Assembly: GCF_014192715.1 (NCBI RefSeq)
Contig: NZ_JACHYH010000005.1
Span: 62,001-126,000, forward strand
Origin: Luteibacter sp. Sphag1AF
Lineage (GTDB): Bacteria; Pseudomonadota; Gammaproteobacteria; Xanthomonadales; Rhodanobacteraceae
Direction of reading: 5' to 3'
DNA: 64,000 nucleotides
Part shown: piece after piece, positions 1 through 7,913 of the stretch
How the letters are laid out: every line of letters begins with the position of its first letter
Numbering within the stretch: the stretch's first letter is position 1
Translations under genes and position numbers: made by a program
The notes under the pieces: generated by a model
The model's database searches: none
The model's input: the letters and a program-made list of their open reading frames with translations, nothing else
Told to the model about the DNA's origin: nothing

Positions 1-7
1 GCCGCTG

Positions 8-661
8 GTGGACAACGAAGAACAACGTGCCACGTGGTCGGACTGGGAGCGGGCTCACTTCTACGAACGCTTGCGCGGCGTGCACGGCGACGTTCCGGAT
101 GAAGCACGGGACGCCCTCACGCTCAGCGAACTGCGCCAGATAGTGGAAGGCTCCAGAAGCGACGACCTGCAAACAAAACAGGAGCAACTGGCAGCCGGTC
201 GTATTGCCATCGAAGGTCTGCAAACGCTTTTGCGTGCACACCTGGGCAACGATGCTCCTTCACTGGGCAGGATCGACGATCTTCTGGCCAGGATGGAAGC
301 GCCTTTCAAGGCCGAACTCATGCGGCGTGGCAAGAGCACGCCCGTTACGGATGCACCGCTTGCCATGGCGGCGGATGACGATGGCCATGAGCCGGAAGGA
401 GATGTCGTGGATGACGATGACGGCAGCGCAGACATCAACTCCACCGCAGAGCGCGCACGCGCCTACCGCGCGCTGGCCGAAATCGCGGACTACCTCATGC
501 ATATCGAACCGCACAGCCCGGTGCCCTATCTGGTTCGCCGTGCGGTGGAGTGGGGTCACCTCAATGCAGCGGAGCTTTATCAGGAAATGTATGTGCGCTC
601 AGGCGGCCGTATCGAGATGGCGGACCTGTTCGGCAGCGACGGCGACCGGCAAGGAGAGTGA
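8..661 (+). CDS. tssA: Type VI secretion protein TssA, C-terminal part (5' end outside window)
   Basis: The reading frame is open to the left edge, so the GTG at position 8 is probably internal and the gene starts outside the window. Near residue 167 the protein carries EPHSPVPYLVRRAVEWG, the hallmark of the TssA/ImpA C-terminal region, followed by a short acidic tail. Residues about 120-150 form a very acidic linker (DDDDGHEPEGDVVDDDDG-like). TssA caps or primes the contractile sheath at the type VI baseplate in the cytoplasm. Full-length family members are usually about 350-530 residues, so roughly half is missing here. The stop overlaps the ribosome binding site of the following nuclease gene, which suggests a common transcript. 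Identification rests on the C-terminal motif only. Confidence 0.82.
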   Translation: MDNEEQRATWSDWERAHFYERLRGVHGDVPDEARDALTLSELRQIVEGSRSDDLQTKQEQLAAGRIAIEGLQTLLRAHLGNDAPSLGRIDDLLARMEAPFKAELMRRGKSTPVTDAPLAMAADDDGHEPEGDVVDDDDGSADINSTAERARAYRALAEIADYLMHIEPHSPVPYLVRRAVEWGHLNAAELYQEMYVRSGGRIEMADLFGSDGDRQGE

Positions 662-664
662 TTC

Positions 665-1288
665 ATGAAAGGACCAGGCAGCAGGGCATGGAAGTCATTC
701 AAGGTGCGTGCGACGCCAGATGGGAGCCCCGAAGTCCGGGTGACGCACACCTCCATCCAGCAACGACGCTACGAAGCATTCAAGCGACAGGCGAATATCA
801 CCCGTAATTCGCGGGGTTTCGGCGCGCGCAAGGAGTTCGTGTTCTTCCATGGGAAGAGGGCCATCAGCAAGGCATTCGTGTCTGGCACGCTCAGGCGCAG
901 GCCAACCAATGCCCCGCGCCAGTCACTGAAAAACATCGGCGTTCTCAATCCTGCTCATAGCCACGGCGCGATGCTGACCCACAAATCGCATCTTCTTCCC
1001 GATACGTTTGGTGGCCCCAATTCGCCCAACAACCTGATCAACGAGCATCGCAACGTCAATCTGCGTGCACACAAGAGAATCGAGAACCGTATCGGCAGTC
1101 AACTTGATACGCATTTTCCGACGGCAACACCGTTGGTCAGGCGAGGCAGCCTGGTGATCGTGGATTCGTTTCATCCGAACGGACGCCCGCAGAGTCGCGA
1201 ATACCAGGTGCACACGTATGCGAGCCCGTCGGGTGTGACGCCTGCGCATCCGGATCGCTATGACCGCTTCACGGTGAATCACAAGTAG
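665..1288 (+). CDS. Putative nuclease of the DNA/RNA non-specific endonuclease (Endonuclea_NS_2-like) type
   Basis: A 207-residue basic protein that starts 4 bp after tssA behind a strong AAGGAG. Residues about 105-141 contain THKSHLLPDTFGG, then NNLINEHRNVNL, then RIENR. This spacing matches the His/Asn/Glu core seen in DNA/RNA non-specific endonuclease domains at the C-termini of bacterial toxins (GHLI..FGG..NL....N..N...EN). The candidate catalytic base is H109, with N122, N123, N130, N132 and E140 as metal or structural residues. The usual glycine before the histidine is a serine. There is no signal peptide, PAAR, VgrG or Rhs part. Linkage to tssA suggests a type VI cargo effector, but that is inference. 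No acidic immunity-like gene follows it directly. Confidence 0.6.
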   Translation: MKGPGSRAWKSFKVRATPDGSPEVRVTHTSIQQRRYEAFKRQANITRNSRGFGARKEFVFFHGKRAISKAFVSGTLRRRPTNAPRQSLKNIGVLNPAHSHGAMLTHKSHLLPDTFGGPNSPNNLINEHRNVNLRAHKRIENRIGSQLDTHFPTATPLVRRGSLVIVDSFHPNGRPQSREYQVHTYASPSGVTPAHPDRYDRFTVNHK

Positions 1289-1330
1289 CGCAGCCGTAAA
1301 CCTGAAAAGCAGAGCTACGGAGTTCCGATC

Positions 1331-2461
1331 ATGGTGAAAAAACTCACGCCGCTAAAGATTGTCAATACCAAGAAGCACTCAGCGCACAAGGCTTCAAAAG
1401 CCTTGTCGCCCATGAAAAAGACAGGCAAGCCGAGCTCGCTGAAGCTCGTGATCAAGGGCATCAAACTGCAACGCATGGCGAATCTTGCCGAAACGGGTCT
1501 GGCTCCCGGTGTGTCCAAAGAGCTTGTCCGCAAGCGGGTAGACTGGGCCAAACGCATGACGGCTGCCGCGAAGAAGACGGCCATGGCCGCACGTGCGATC
1601 CGCGTCAAGGCAGACAAGACGCTCACCAGCAAGGCGGGCGCCAAGCAGAGCTTCGTGGGAACCGGCCTTGATGAGCACGTGCCCACGCGCATGCTGCGTG
1701 ACCCCACGCATTGGGGGGGCATAACCAAGAGCGAAGCGGAAGACGTGTTCTCCAGCCGTTCGCGTACCGCCGACCTGGCGTGGGTCAACGCGCACGGTTC
1801 TTCAGAACCTGTTGGCGGCCATACGCCCGCGATCAAGTCAAAGCTGGTGGGTGGCACGCTGGGAGCCATCACCACAGAACATGGCACGCGCGACACCACA
1901 CGCGAGAAGGCCGTAGAGACAACGCTGAAGGATCATGCGTCTCCGTCGCGGTTCAAGGACGTCGCCATCATGGGCTCACTGGCGACCATCAAGCACATGG
2001 TCAGTCCGTCGACCGAGTTCCATACCGTAAAGGGTGACGTCGCTGCGCTTTCAACGCCGCGCCATTCCGCGCTGACCGGCAACGCTGATCTTCGCCAGGC
2101 ACCGCATTTTGACAATTTCGTCGATCACATCCAGGAAGGCCGGGAGCGGTTGAAGTGGGAAACCGGCGCACAAATGATGAGCGACTCGCGGTTGCAGCAT
2201 CTGGTGCCGCCCACGATGAAGGCGGTATTGCAGCACACCGGCAACGAGCCATTGCAGGCCATGGATGTGTTCCGCACACACCAGGGCAATCTGCCCTCGG
2301 GCCACACGGTCAATACGCACACCAGGACGGATACCGAAGATCTGACGACTCGCTCTCTGCACGACATGGCCAGTACGACGGTCACGACAGGCACACGTCG
2401 GCGCGCTTTGAGTGACGCGCGCATGCTTCCGCCCGTGAAGCCCACCAACGCCCGCGGCTAA
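1331..2461 (+). CDS. Hypothetical protein, type VI locus
   Basis: A 376-residue protein with a GGAG about 10 bp before the ATG, 42 bp downstream of the nuclease gene and on the same strand. The first 120 residues are rich in Lys and Ala (KKLTPLKI, KKHSAHKASK, MTAAAKKTAMAARA) and predicted mostly helical. The rest is polar, rich in His and Thr, with no membrane segment or signal peptide. I do not recognise a family. Position after tssA and a nuclease suggests a secreted cargo, chaperone or effector of the type VI locus. Its overall basic charge argues against it being an immunity protein for the basic nuclease. The stop overlaps the convergent DUF3325 gene by 4 bp. Confidence 0.6.
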   Translation: MVKKLTPLKIVNTKKHSAHKASKALSPMKKTGKPSSLKLVIKGIKLQRMANLAETGLAPGVSKELVRKRVDWAKRMTAAAKKTAMAARAIRVKADKTLTSKAGAKQSFVGTGLDEHVPTRMLRDPTHWGGITKSEAEDVFSSRSRTADLAWVNAHGSSEPVGGHTPAIKSKLVGGTLGAITTEHGTRDTTREKAVETTLKDHASPSRFKDVAIMGSLATIKHMVSPSTEFHTVKGDVAALSTPRHSALTGNADLRQAPHFDNFVDHIQEGRERLKWETGAQMMSDSRLQHLVPPTMKAVLQHTGNEPLQAMDVFRTHQGNLPSGHTVNTHTRTDTEDLTTRSLHDMASTTVTTGTRRRALSDARMLPPVKPTNARG

Positions 2462-2784
2462 ACACCCAGTGGCACCAGTACCGCCGTGGCTACTGCGGCG
2501 GCTGTCATAAGCGGTACCGTCCAGCGCGGACAAAAGACCAGCACCACAAAGACCAGTAGCACCGCCGCGACCGTGCACCCGATGGCAAACGCCACGAAGC
2601 CGACGGGGCCACCCCAGCGGTACATCGCCACCGCCATGGCCGCACACAGCGCCGCCCAGCCCGCCCAGCGCCAGACGCGGCGACGTGCCGGAGTGGGCCT
2701 GGCCTGCATCAGTTCTTCATGGTGTTTTTCCATCGCGATCATCAGCGCCACGAATCCCACGTAGGCAAGGGCCACCACGCTCAT
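2458..2784 (-). CDS. DUF3325 family small membrane protein of iron-uptake operon
   Basis: A 108-residue protein starting MSVVALAYVG. It has three to four hydrophobic segments (about residues 2-18, 38-55, 60-82 and 88-106) and a short charged loop EKHHEELMQARPTPARRR. Size, topology and operon position match DUF3325 proteins, which sit at the end of TonB-receptor / DUF3649 / PepSY gene sets. Its ATG overlaps the stop of the PepSY gene (ATGA), so translation is probably coupled. A longer reading frame extends upstream, but that part is antiphase to the PepSY gene and not credible. Likely role is accessory to siderophore-iron uptake or reduction at the inner membrane; the molecular function of the family is not known. 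Confidence 0.72.
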   Translation of the reverse strand: MSVVALAYVGFVALMIAMEKHHEELMQARPTPARRRVWRWAGWAALCAAMAVAMYRWGGPVGFVAFAIGCTVAAVLLVFVVLVFCPRWTVPLMTAAAVATAVLVPLGV

Positions 2785-4328
2785 GCGGTGACCTCCGCAC
2801 GGGCATTTCGACGCGGGACCGGAGGCGTCCAGTGCCCGATCCGGTACGACGTCCAGACGAACAGCAGCCCCAGCAGGAACGTCACAACGTCGAAGCCTGC
2901 CATGGGCCAGTCGCGTGCAGTGATGGACTGCACCAGCGACGCGTCGCCGGTCAGCGCATTCACCACGACAAGGCTCGCGAACATCAGGCCTGCCACGCCC
3001 ATCTGTAGCTGCCACATCTTCCGCGACGGCTTCACGAAGGCGGCAAGGACAGCCGTCGCCCATGCGGCGAAGAATACGTAGATCTCTGCATGGCTGCGGC
3101 CGGCGTACGAGGCGGGAATGATCCGGTTGGCCAGGAAGAATGCGCCCATCGCAATCAACAGGCCGGTGATGGCGCCGATATTCAGGGCATCGACCAGGCG
3201 CAGCCCGAAGTGACTGCCGGTCTTGATGTGCTTCTGCTTCTCCTTGATGGCCCAGAGCACCAGGCCACTGGCCACCATCACGCTGCCAGCCAGTCCGCAC
3301 AGGAACAGGAAGACGCGCAGCAGCGGCCCCGCAAAGCGACCGACATGCATGCCATACATCACGCCACGCGCGGCGCCGGCATGCGTTTGCCCCTGCGAGG
3401 CATGGATCAGGTGACCGTCGCTGCTGGCAAAAGTCATGGATCGCCCATCGAGGTTGAGGCGATTGCCGCTGCCTTCGATGACTTCCACACGTCCCGCTGC
3501 ATCGGTGGGATGCTGCACATTCACTCGTGTAATGGGCGCGCCATTCCATGCCTTCGCTGCACTGGCAACCATGGCGGCAACATCACCCAAGGCGGCGGGC
3601 TGGTGCGAGGCTTCCACGGATACCGGCGTCCCCAGTGACTGGCTGAAAAAGTCGTCGCTGCCTTGGGGATAGGCCGCGGAGATACCCCACGGCATGTACA
3701 TGAACATCAGCGTGACCAGGCCGCTGTACGTCATCACCAGATGGTAGGGCAGGCCAAGCACGGCGGTGGCATTGTGGGCATCCAGCCACGAGCGCAGGGG
3801 CGCCTTGCCGGGTCGGAAGGTGAAGAAGTCCTTGAAGATGCGCTTGTGCGTGATGACGCCGGAAATAATCGCCACCAGCATGAACATCGCGCAGAAGCCC
3901 ACGATCCAGCGTCCCCAGACGGGCGGCATATGCAGCTGGAAATGAAAGCGGTAGAAGAACTCACCGCCCATCGTGTCGCGTGCGCTGATCTGCTTGCCTG
4001 TGGCCGGATCGACCACGGCGCTGGCGAAGCGGCGCACCGCCGGATCGTGCCAGTAGAGGGTGAGCACCGGCTCGCGCGCGCTGGGCAGGCCGATGATCCA
4101 GCTGGTTGAATCCGGCGCGCGTTTCCTTAGGAATGTCACGGCGGCAGCCGTGGCTTCGGCCGGGGTGATGGCGCTGCCTGCGTGCAACTCGGGCCGCATC
4201 CATCGCGATATTTCATCGCGATAGTACGCCGCGGTGCCGGTCAGAAAGATCGCGAAGAGAATCCAGCCGACCAGCAGGCCAGACCACGTATGCAGCCACG
4301 CCATGGACTGGCGGAATCCGTTTTTCAT
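2781..4328 (-). CDS. PepSY-associated inner membrane protein (PiuB-like)
   Basis: A 515-residue protein opening with MAWLHTWSGLLVGWILFAIFLTG, the typical first transmembrane segment of PepSY_TM proteins, with the conserved HTWSG. Further transmembrane segments lie near residues 145-165, 190-215, 340-365, 385-410 and 430-500, with large periplasmic stretches between the first ones containing the PepSY-like region (RVEVIEG..LNLDGR). Family members accompany TonB-dependent siderophore receptors and are thought to act in periplasmic or inner-membrane steps of iron release, probably by reduction. It overlaps the DUF3649 gene upstream by 4 bp and DUF3325 downstream by 4 bp, so the three are one transcript. 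The Fur-like site in front of the receptor probably controls it too. Confidence 0.87.
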   Translation of the reverse strand: MKNGFRQSMAWLHTWSGLLVGWILFAIFLTGTAAYYRDEISRWMRPELHAGSAITPAEATAAAVTFLRKRAPDSTSWIIGLPSAREPVLTLYWHDPAVRRFASAVVDPATGKQISARDTMGGEFFYRFHFQLHMPPVWGRWIVGFCAMFMLVAIISGVITHKRIFKDFFTFRPGKAPLRSWLDAHNATAVLGLPYHLVMTYSGLVTLMFMYMPWGISAAYPQGSDDFFSQSLGTPVSVEASHQPAALGDVAAMVASAAKAWNGAPITRVNVQHPTDAAGRVEVIEGSGNRLNLDGRSMTFASSDGHLIHASQGQTHAGAARGVMYGMHVGRFAGPLLRVFLFLCGLAGSVMVASGLVLWAIKEKQKHIKTGSHFGLRLVDALNIGAITGLLIAMGAFFLANRIIPASYAGRSHAEIYVFFAAWATAVLAAFVKPSRKMWQLQMGVAGLMFASLVVVNALTGDASLVQSITARDWPMAGFDVVTFLLGLLFVWTSYRIGHWTPPVPRRNARAEVTA

Positions 4329-4612
4329 GCAGGGTTACCGGGTAACAACAGCCACAGGCCCAGGGCAAGGCACGCCCCTGGCACGATCAATCCCAACCAG
4401 GCACGCCACGCGGTGCGCGCGGCGAACACCCAGATCACGGCGCACGCGTACACAGCGAAGGAAAGCAGCAGTCCGGTCATCGTCAGTTCGGCCCGGTTTC
4501 CGGGAAGCACGGCCACGAAGGCGGAAAACGCGGCGGCCAGCGCGTATCCGCCTACCATGGCCGCGACGGCGCGCGAAGCGACGCCAGGCCAGATCCGTGT
4601 GCGGCTTACCAT
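4325..4612 (-). CDS. DUF3649 family small membrane protein of iron-uptake operon
   Basis: A 95-residue protein with three hydrophobic helices at about residues 14-35, 45-64 and 70-90. Size, hydrophobic pattern and placement between a TonB-dependent siderophore receptor and a PepSY_TM protein match the DUF3649 family. Its start overlaps the end of the receptor gene by 7 bp, and its end overlaps the PepSY start by 4 bp. Function of the family is not established; a helper role in iron-siderophore handling at the inner membrane is inferred from constant genomic association. Confidence 0.72.
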   Translation of the reverse strand: MVSRTRIWPGVASRAVAAMVGGYALAAAFSAFVAVLPGNRAELTMTGLLLSFAVYACAVIWVFAARTAWRAWLGLIVPGACLALGLWLLLPGNPA

Positions 4613-6804
4613 CGGTAATCGAGCGTTGCGTTGACGGTGCGTCCTTCACCGTACAGGCAATAGCTGACCGAACAGATGCCCGGGAAGGTTTCCTTGTTGA
4701 GCACGTTGGTGACATTCAGCGCTATCCGCATGCCGTGCAGGGCAGGGACGCGCTGGCCCATGTCGTAACGCAGGAGGGCATCCATCAGCGTATAGCCAGG
4801 GATCTTGCGCGTGTTGGCGCTGTCCATCCACATCCAGCCCGTGTAGCGCGCGCCGCCGCCGAAACCCAGGCCTGCAAGCGGGCCGGCCTGCACGGTGTAG
4901 TTGGCCCATACGGAAGCCGCATTCGGTGACAGGCCCGTGGGCTCCTTGCCCTGCACGTCGAGGTTCGCCTTCGTGTAGCTGGAGTTGTTGCGTGTATAGG
5001 CGGCCGTGAGGTTCAGCGCATCGTTGACGCTGTACTTCGCCTCAAGCTCCACACCGCGCGAACGGTATTCGCCGGACTGCACCGAGCAGCTGAGCGGGCC
5101 GCCGCCATTGCAGGTATGTGTCGGATCGTAATCGGTCATCAGGTTGTTGACCTGACGCAGATCGAACAGTGCGGCGGACAGGAGCAGGTTGCTCCCCACC
5201 GGCTGGTAGCGCACGCCGATTTCGTTCTGCTTGCCCTTGGTGGCCTGGAACGGCGCACCGTAGAAATCCACACCGCTCAAGGGCTCGAACGACTCCGAAT
5301 AGCTGACGTAGGGCGCCAGACCGTTGTCGGCCAGGTACAGGAGGCCAGCGCGCGTGGTGAACGCATGGTCATTCAACTTCGCGGTGGTCAGGCCCGTGGC
5401 GCGGTTGATGGTCTGCGTGGACACATCTTCGTAGCGGCCCGCCAGGGTCAGGCGCCAGCGGTCGTACGAGATTTGATCCTGAAGGTAACTGCCCGTACGA
5501 CGCTGGGTCTGGCGGGTGGGCGTGCCGATGGTCCATGTCGAGGGAAGCGCGGCGCCGTAAACGGGCGTGAACACGTCGATGGGCGTGGCAGTGCCGCTGC
5601 GGCTGGCGGCCGATTCGCTGTAGTAGGAGTAATCCACGCCGCCGATCAGCAGGTGATCGAGCGGGCCCGTCGCGAAATCAGCTTCCAGATGGGTGTCCAG
5701 CGCGGTGGCTTCGCCTTCGCGCCATGCTTCGCTGGCGGTACGCGACATCAGGCGCTTTGACGTACCGGAGAAGCCATTGAAACCCGGAGCCACCGAGCGT
5801 GTGTGCACGTGCACGTCGGTGTAGCGGAAATTCTGTTTCAGGCTCAGCCAGTCGGTGAAACGGTGATCGAGCGCGTAGCCCACCGCCGTCTGTTCGCGGG
5901 TGTACTGATTGAACGCCGGATCACCCGTGTAGCGGTGCACCGAGACCTTGCCGTTGGGGTTGGGCAGCAGTGTGCCTTCGCCCGGCAACCAGTTGCGTGG
6001 CGTGAGGTCTTCTTTCAGGTATTGCGTCAGCAGCGTGAGGCTGGTCTGGTCAGACGGGTTCCACGAGATGCTGGGTGCAATGAAGCGGCGGTCGTTGCGG
6101 CCGTGGTCGAAGCGGGTGCCGGCATCGCGAACCAGGCCGTCGATGCGATAGCGGTAAACGCCGGCATCGTCGATGCGGCCGCCGACATCGAACGCGCCCT
6201 GCACTTTGCCGTAGGAGCCGGCCTGAAGCTGCACGTTATGCACCCGATCAAGCGTGGGGCGCTTGCTCACGACGTTGGAAATACCGCCGGGCGCGTTCTG
6301 GCCGTACATCACCGACGCCGGGCCGCGCAGCATTTCCACGCGCTCGATGCCCCATATTTCCGTCTGCATCGTGGCGGCGCCGCCGCCGCTGCTGTACGGA
6401 ATGCGCAGGCCGTCCAGATACTGCGACGAGAAGAAACCCCGGAAATACAGCCAGCTGCCGTTCGGATCGGGATAGGGCGACTGCACGCCCGGCGAATAGG
6501 CGGCTGCCTGGACGAGCGTCTGTACGTTGCGCACGTCCAGTTCTTCGCGAGTCACGATGGACACGGACTGCGGCGTTTCAATCAGCGGGGTGTCGGTCTT
6601 GCTGCCCACGCCCGTCTGCCGCGCCACGAAACCGTACTCGGTCACGCCCGACACCTTTACCGCGTCCAGCGCGGTGGCTGCCTTCTTCTTTTCCTCGTCG
6701 CTGATGTCCTCGGCGGCGAAAAGCGTGGGGCTGACGAGCAGGGCGCTGACGCAAAAGGCGCGCGCACACAGGGCGGCTCGCTTGAGCCGGGGACGGTGGA
6801 TCAT
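4606..6804 (-). CDS. TonB-dependent siderophore receptor
   Basis: A 732-residue outer membrane receptor. I chose the ATG at 6804 because AGGAA precedes it and the next residues form a signal peptide (MIHRPRLKRAALCARAFCVS ... ending near LFA-AE). A longer frame exists but its extra 49 residues are arginine/proline-rich and not signal-like. The plug domain follows with DTPLIETPQSVSIVTREEL and GISNVVSKRPT, and the beta-barrel ends in DYRW with the aromatic terminal residue needed for barrel assembly. It resembles ferric hydroxamate/pyoverdine-type siderophore receptors; the ligand cannot be told from sequence. First gene of the iron operon, with a Fur-box-like sequence 150-170 bp upstream of the start codon. 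Confidence 0.9.
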   Translation of the reverse strand: MIHRPRLKRAALCARAFCVSALLVSPTLFAAEDISDEEKKKAATALDAVKVSGVTEYGFVARQTGVGSKTDTPLIETPQSVSIVTREELDVRNVQTLVQAAAYSPGVQSPYPDPNGSWLYFRGFFSSQYLDGLRIPYSSGGGAATMQTEIWGIERVEMLRGPASVMYGQNAPGGISNVVSKRPTLDRVHNVQLQAGSYGKVQGAFDVGGRIDDAGVYRYRIDGLVRDAGTRFDHGRNDRRFIAPSISWNPSDQTSLTLLTQYLKEDLTPRNWLPGEGTLLPNPNGKVSVHRYTGDPAFNQYTREQTAVGYALDHRFTDWLSLKQNFRYTDVHVHTRSVAPGFNGFSGTSKRLMSRTASEAWREGEATALDTHLEADFATGPLDHLLIGGVDYSYYSESAASRSGTATPIDVFTPVYGAALPSTWTIGTPTRQTQRRTGSYLQDQISYDRWRLTLAGRYEDVSTQTINRATGLTTAKLNDHAFTTRAGLLYLADNGLAPYVSYSESFEPLSGVDFYGAPFQATKGKQNEIGVRYQPVGSNLLLSAALFDLRQVNNLMTDYDPTHTCNGGGPLSCSVQSGEYRSRGVELEAKYSVNDALNLTAAYTRNNSSYTKANLDVQGKEPTGLSPNAASVWANYTVQAGPLAGLGFGGGARYTGWMWMDSANTRKIPGYTLMDALLRYDMGQRVPALHGMRIALNVTNVLNKETFPGICSVSYCLYGEGRTVNATLDYRW

Positions 6805-6954
6805 TGAATTTTCCTGTTGGCTGACCGCCGCCGGAGATAAGGGCGGTGCGGGAACGCGACAGGAACGCGCTGCCTTACAAGCCTTCGATGCTGGCCTGTG
6901 GGTGGGTCTGTTCCGTGATGCCGCGTAGGCGTAAACGATTCCGTGGCGCAATGT

Positions 6955-6974
6955 AACTGAGAATGAGTCGCATT
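6955..6974 (-). promoter_or_regulatory. Fur-box-like operator upstream of the siderophore receptor
   Basis: On the minus strand this reads AATGCGACTCATTCTCAGTT. Against the 7-1-7 Fur consensus TGATAATCATTATCA I count 11 of 15 matches by eye. It lies about 150 bp upstream of the receptor start, in the 533-bp gap facing the gene at 7337. Iron-operon content downstream makes Fur control plausible; the exact promoter is not assigned. Confidence 0.55.
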
Positions 6975-7073
6975 AAAAGACTCTGGCGTAAAATTTTGCG
7001 CATCATTCTTGCCGCAGCTGCGCATAGGCGGGGCGCATGCCGGTGCATGCTTCAGCCTTAACTCTCCCGCATG

Positions 7074-7115
7074 GCTGTCAGTTGCCTGCCTTACGTTTGC
7101 CCCGTAACTGACAGC
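7074..7115. repeat. Inverted repeat, 10-bp arms
   Basis: The arms GCTGTCAGTT (7074-7083) and AACTGACAGC (7106-7115) are perfect reverse complements separated by 22 bp. It lies between two divergent genes. It could be a two-site operator or a hairpin in the leader of the gene at 7337; no U-run follows it. Confidence 0.4.
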
Positions 7116-7336
7116 GCTTTCCGCTATTTACGTCCCGTGCCACTCCCCGAAGCGAGCACAGGTTGACGTACCAAAGTTATGCGGAATCGGCAGCACTACT
7201 CATTTCGCGCTGGATTTCGTGGAGAGTGTGCCCGTCGGCGCACCGTTCCGGAGTCCGGGACGGGCGTAACGCAACTTCACTGGCACCGTTCCGACAAACG
7301 CGGCGCCGGTTCCCGGTCAAATCAAAGGAGTTTCCC

Positions 7337-7789
7337 ATGCGATCCGCAACCCCTCTCCTGCTGTCTGCCATGCTTCTTCTGCCGGTTGCCTCGATGTCGG
7401 CGCACGCGGACGGATTGCCGCCTGCCACCGGTCTTGGCCAATCGTGGCCCAACGCGACTGACGTCAGCGCAAGCCCGCATTACCACGTGTACGTGTTCGA
7501 GCGTTCCGGTCTGCGCTACGTCCAGGTCAACGACCTCAACGGCGTGGTTCGTGGCGCCGTGCTCAGTGCCGGCAACAACGTGATCGGCCTTCCGGTCGGT
7601 GTGGATGCATCCCGCGTCGCCACGCCGTCTGATCCGCAGCCCGCGCCGGCCAGCACCGCTGGTGAAGTGGTTTACAGCGACAGCACCGTCACCGTGCTGG
7701 TCGCACCGCAAACCGACGGCACCAATGCCCTCCGGGCGACCAGCGGCGATTGCAAGGATCCGATCGAGTGCAGCACGCGCGGGCCGTAA
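7337..7789 (+). CDS. Secreted hypothetical protein
   Basis: A 150-residue protein whose ATG is preceded at a good distance by AAAGGAG; an upstream in-frame extension lacks signal features and was not used. Residues 1-23 form a clear signal peptide (MRSATPLLLSAMLLLPVASM, cleavage near AHA-DG). The mature part contains HYHVYVFERSGLRYVQVND and NVIGLPVG, and ends in a two-cysteine tail (GDCKDPIECS). I do not recognise a family. The cysteine pair suggests a disulfide in the periplasm or outside. It stands alone, followed about 50 bp later by a strong hairpin. Confidence 0.7.
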   Translation: MRSATPLLLSAMLLLPVASMSAHADGLPPATGLGQSWPNATDVSASPHYHVYVFERSGLRYVQVNDLNGVVRGAVLSAGNNVIGLPVGVDASRVATPSDPQPAPASTAGEVVYSDSTVTVLVAPQTDGTNALRATSGDCKDPIECSTRGP

Positions 7790-7842
7790 GCCTTGCCGAC
7801 ATAGGCAAAGCACGCCTGTGTGAAGTGACGTAAGCACCCCGG

Positions 7843-7875
7843 GGCCCGGGTCTGGCAGGTCGCCAGACCCGGGCC
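7843..7875. terminator. Strong hairpin, probable bidirectional terminator
   Basis: Perfect 14-bp stem, GGCCCGGGTCTGGC (7843-7856) pairing with 7862-7875, loop AGGTC. It lies between the convergent genes ending at 7789 and 7914. There is no long U-run (TCTTGCGTTT follows), so termination is likely but not certain. Confidence 0.6.
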
Positions 7876-7913
7876 TCTTGCGTTTCAGGTGTACGGCCAC
7901 GAGTCCGGCGGGG

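Larger units (their letters stand above)
6805..7336. other. Divergent intergenic region, 532 bp
   Basis: No credible coding sequence. It holds the Fur-box-like site (6955-6974), an AT-richer stretch around 6970-7005 that probably contains the receptor promoter, an inverted repeat at 7074-7083/7106-7115, and the leader of the rightward gene at 7337. Nothing else recognisable. Confidence 0.6.

Noticed and set aside
2458-3549. Extended 363-residue frame upstream of DUF3325
   Set aside because: Only the last 108 residues look like a protein; the rest lies over the PepSY gene in another frame.
5803-6807. 334-codon frame on the plus strand
   Set aside because: Lies wholly over the siderophore receptor gene; no motif.
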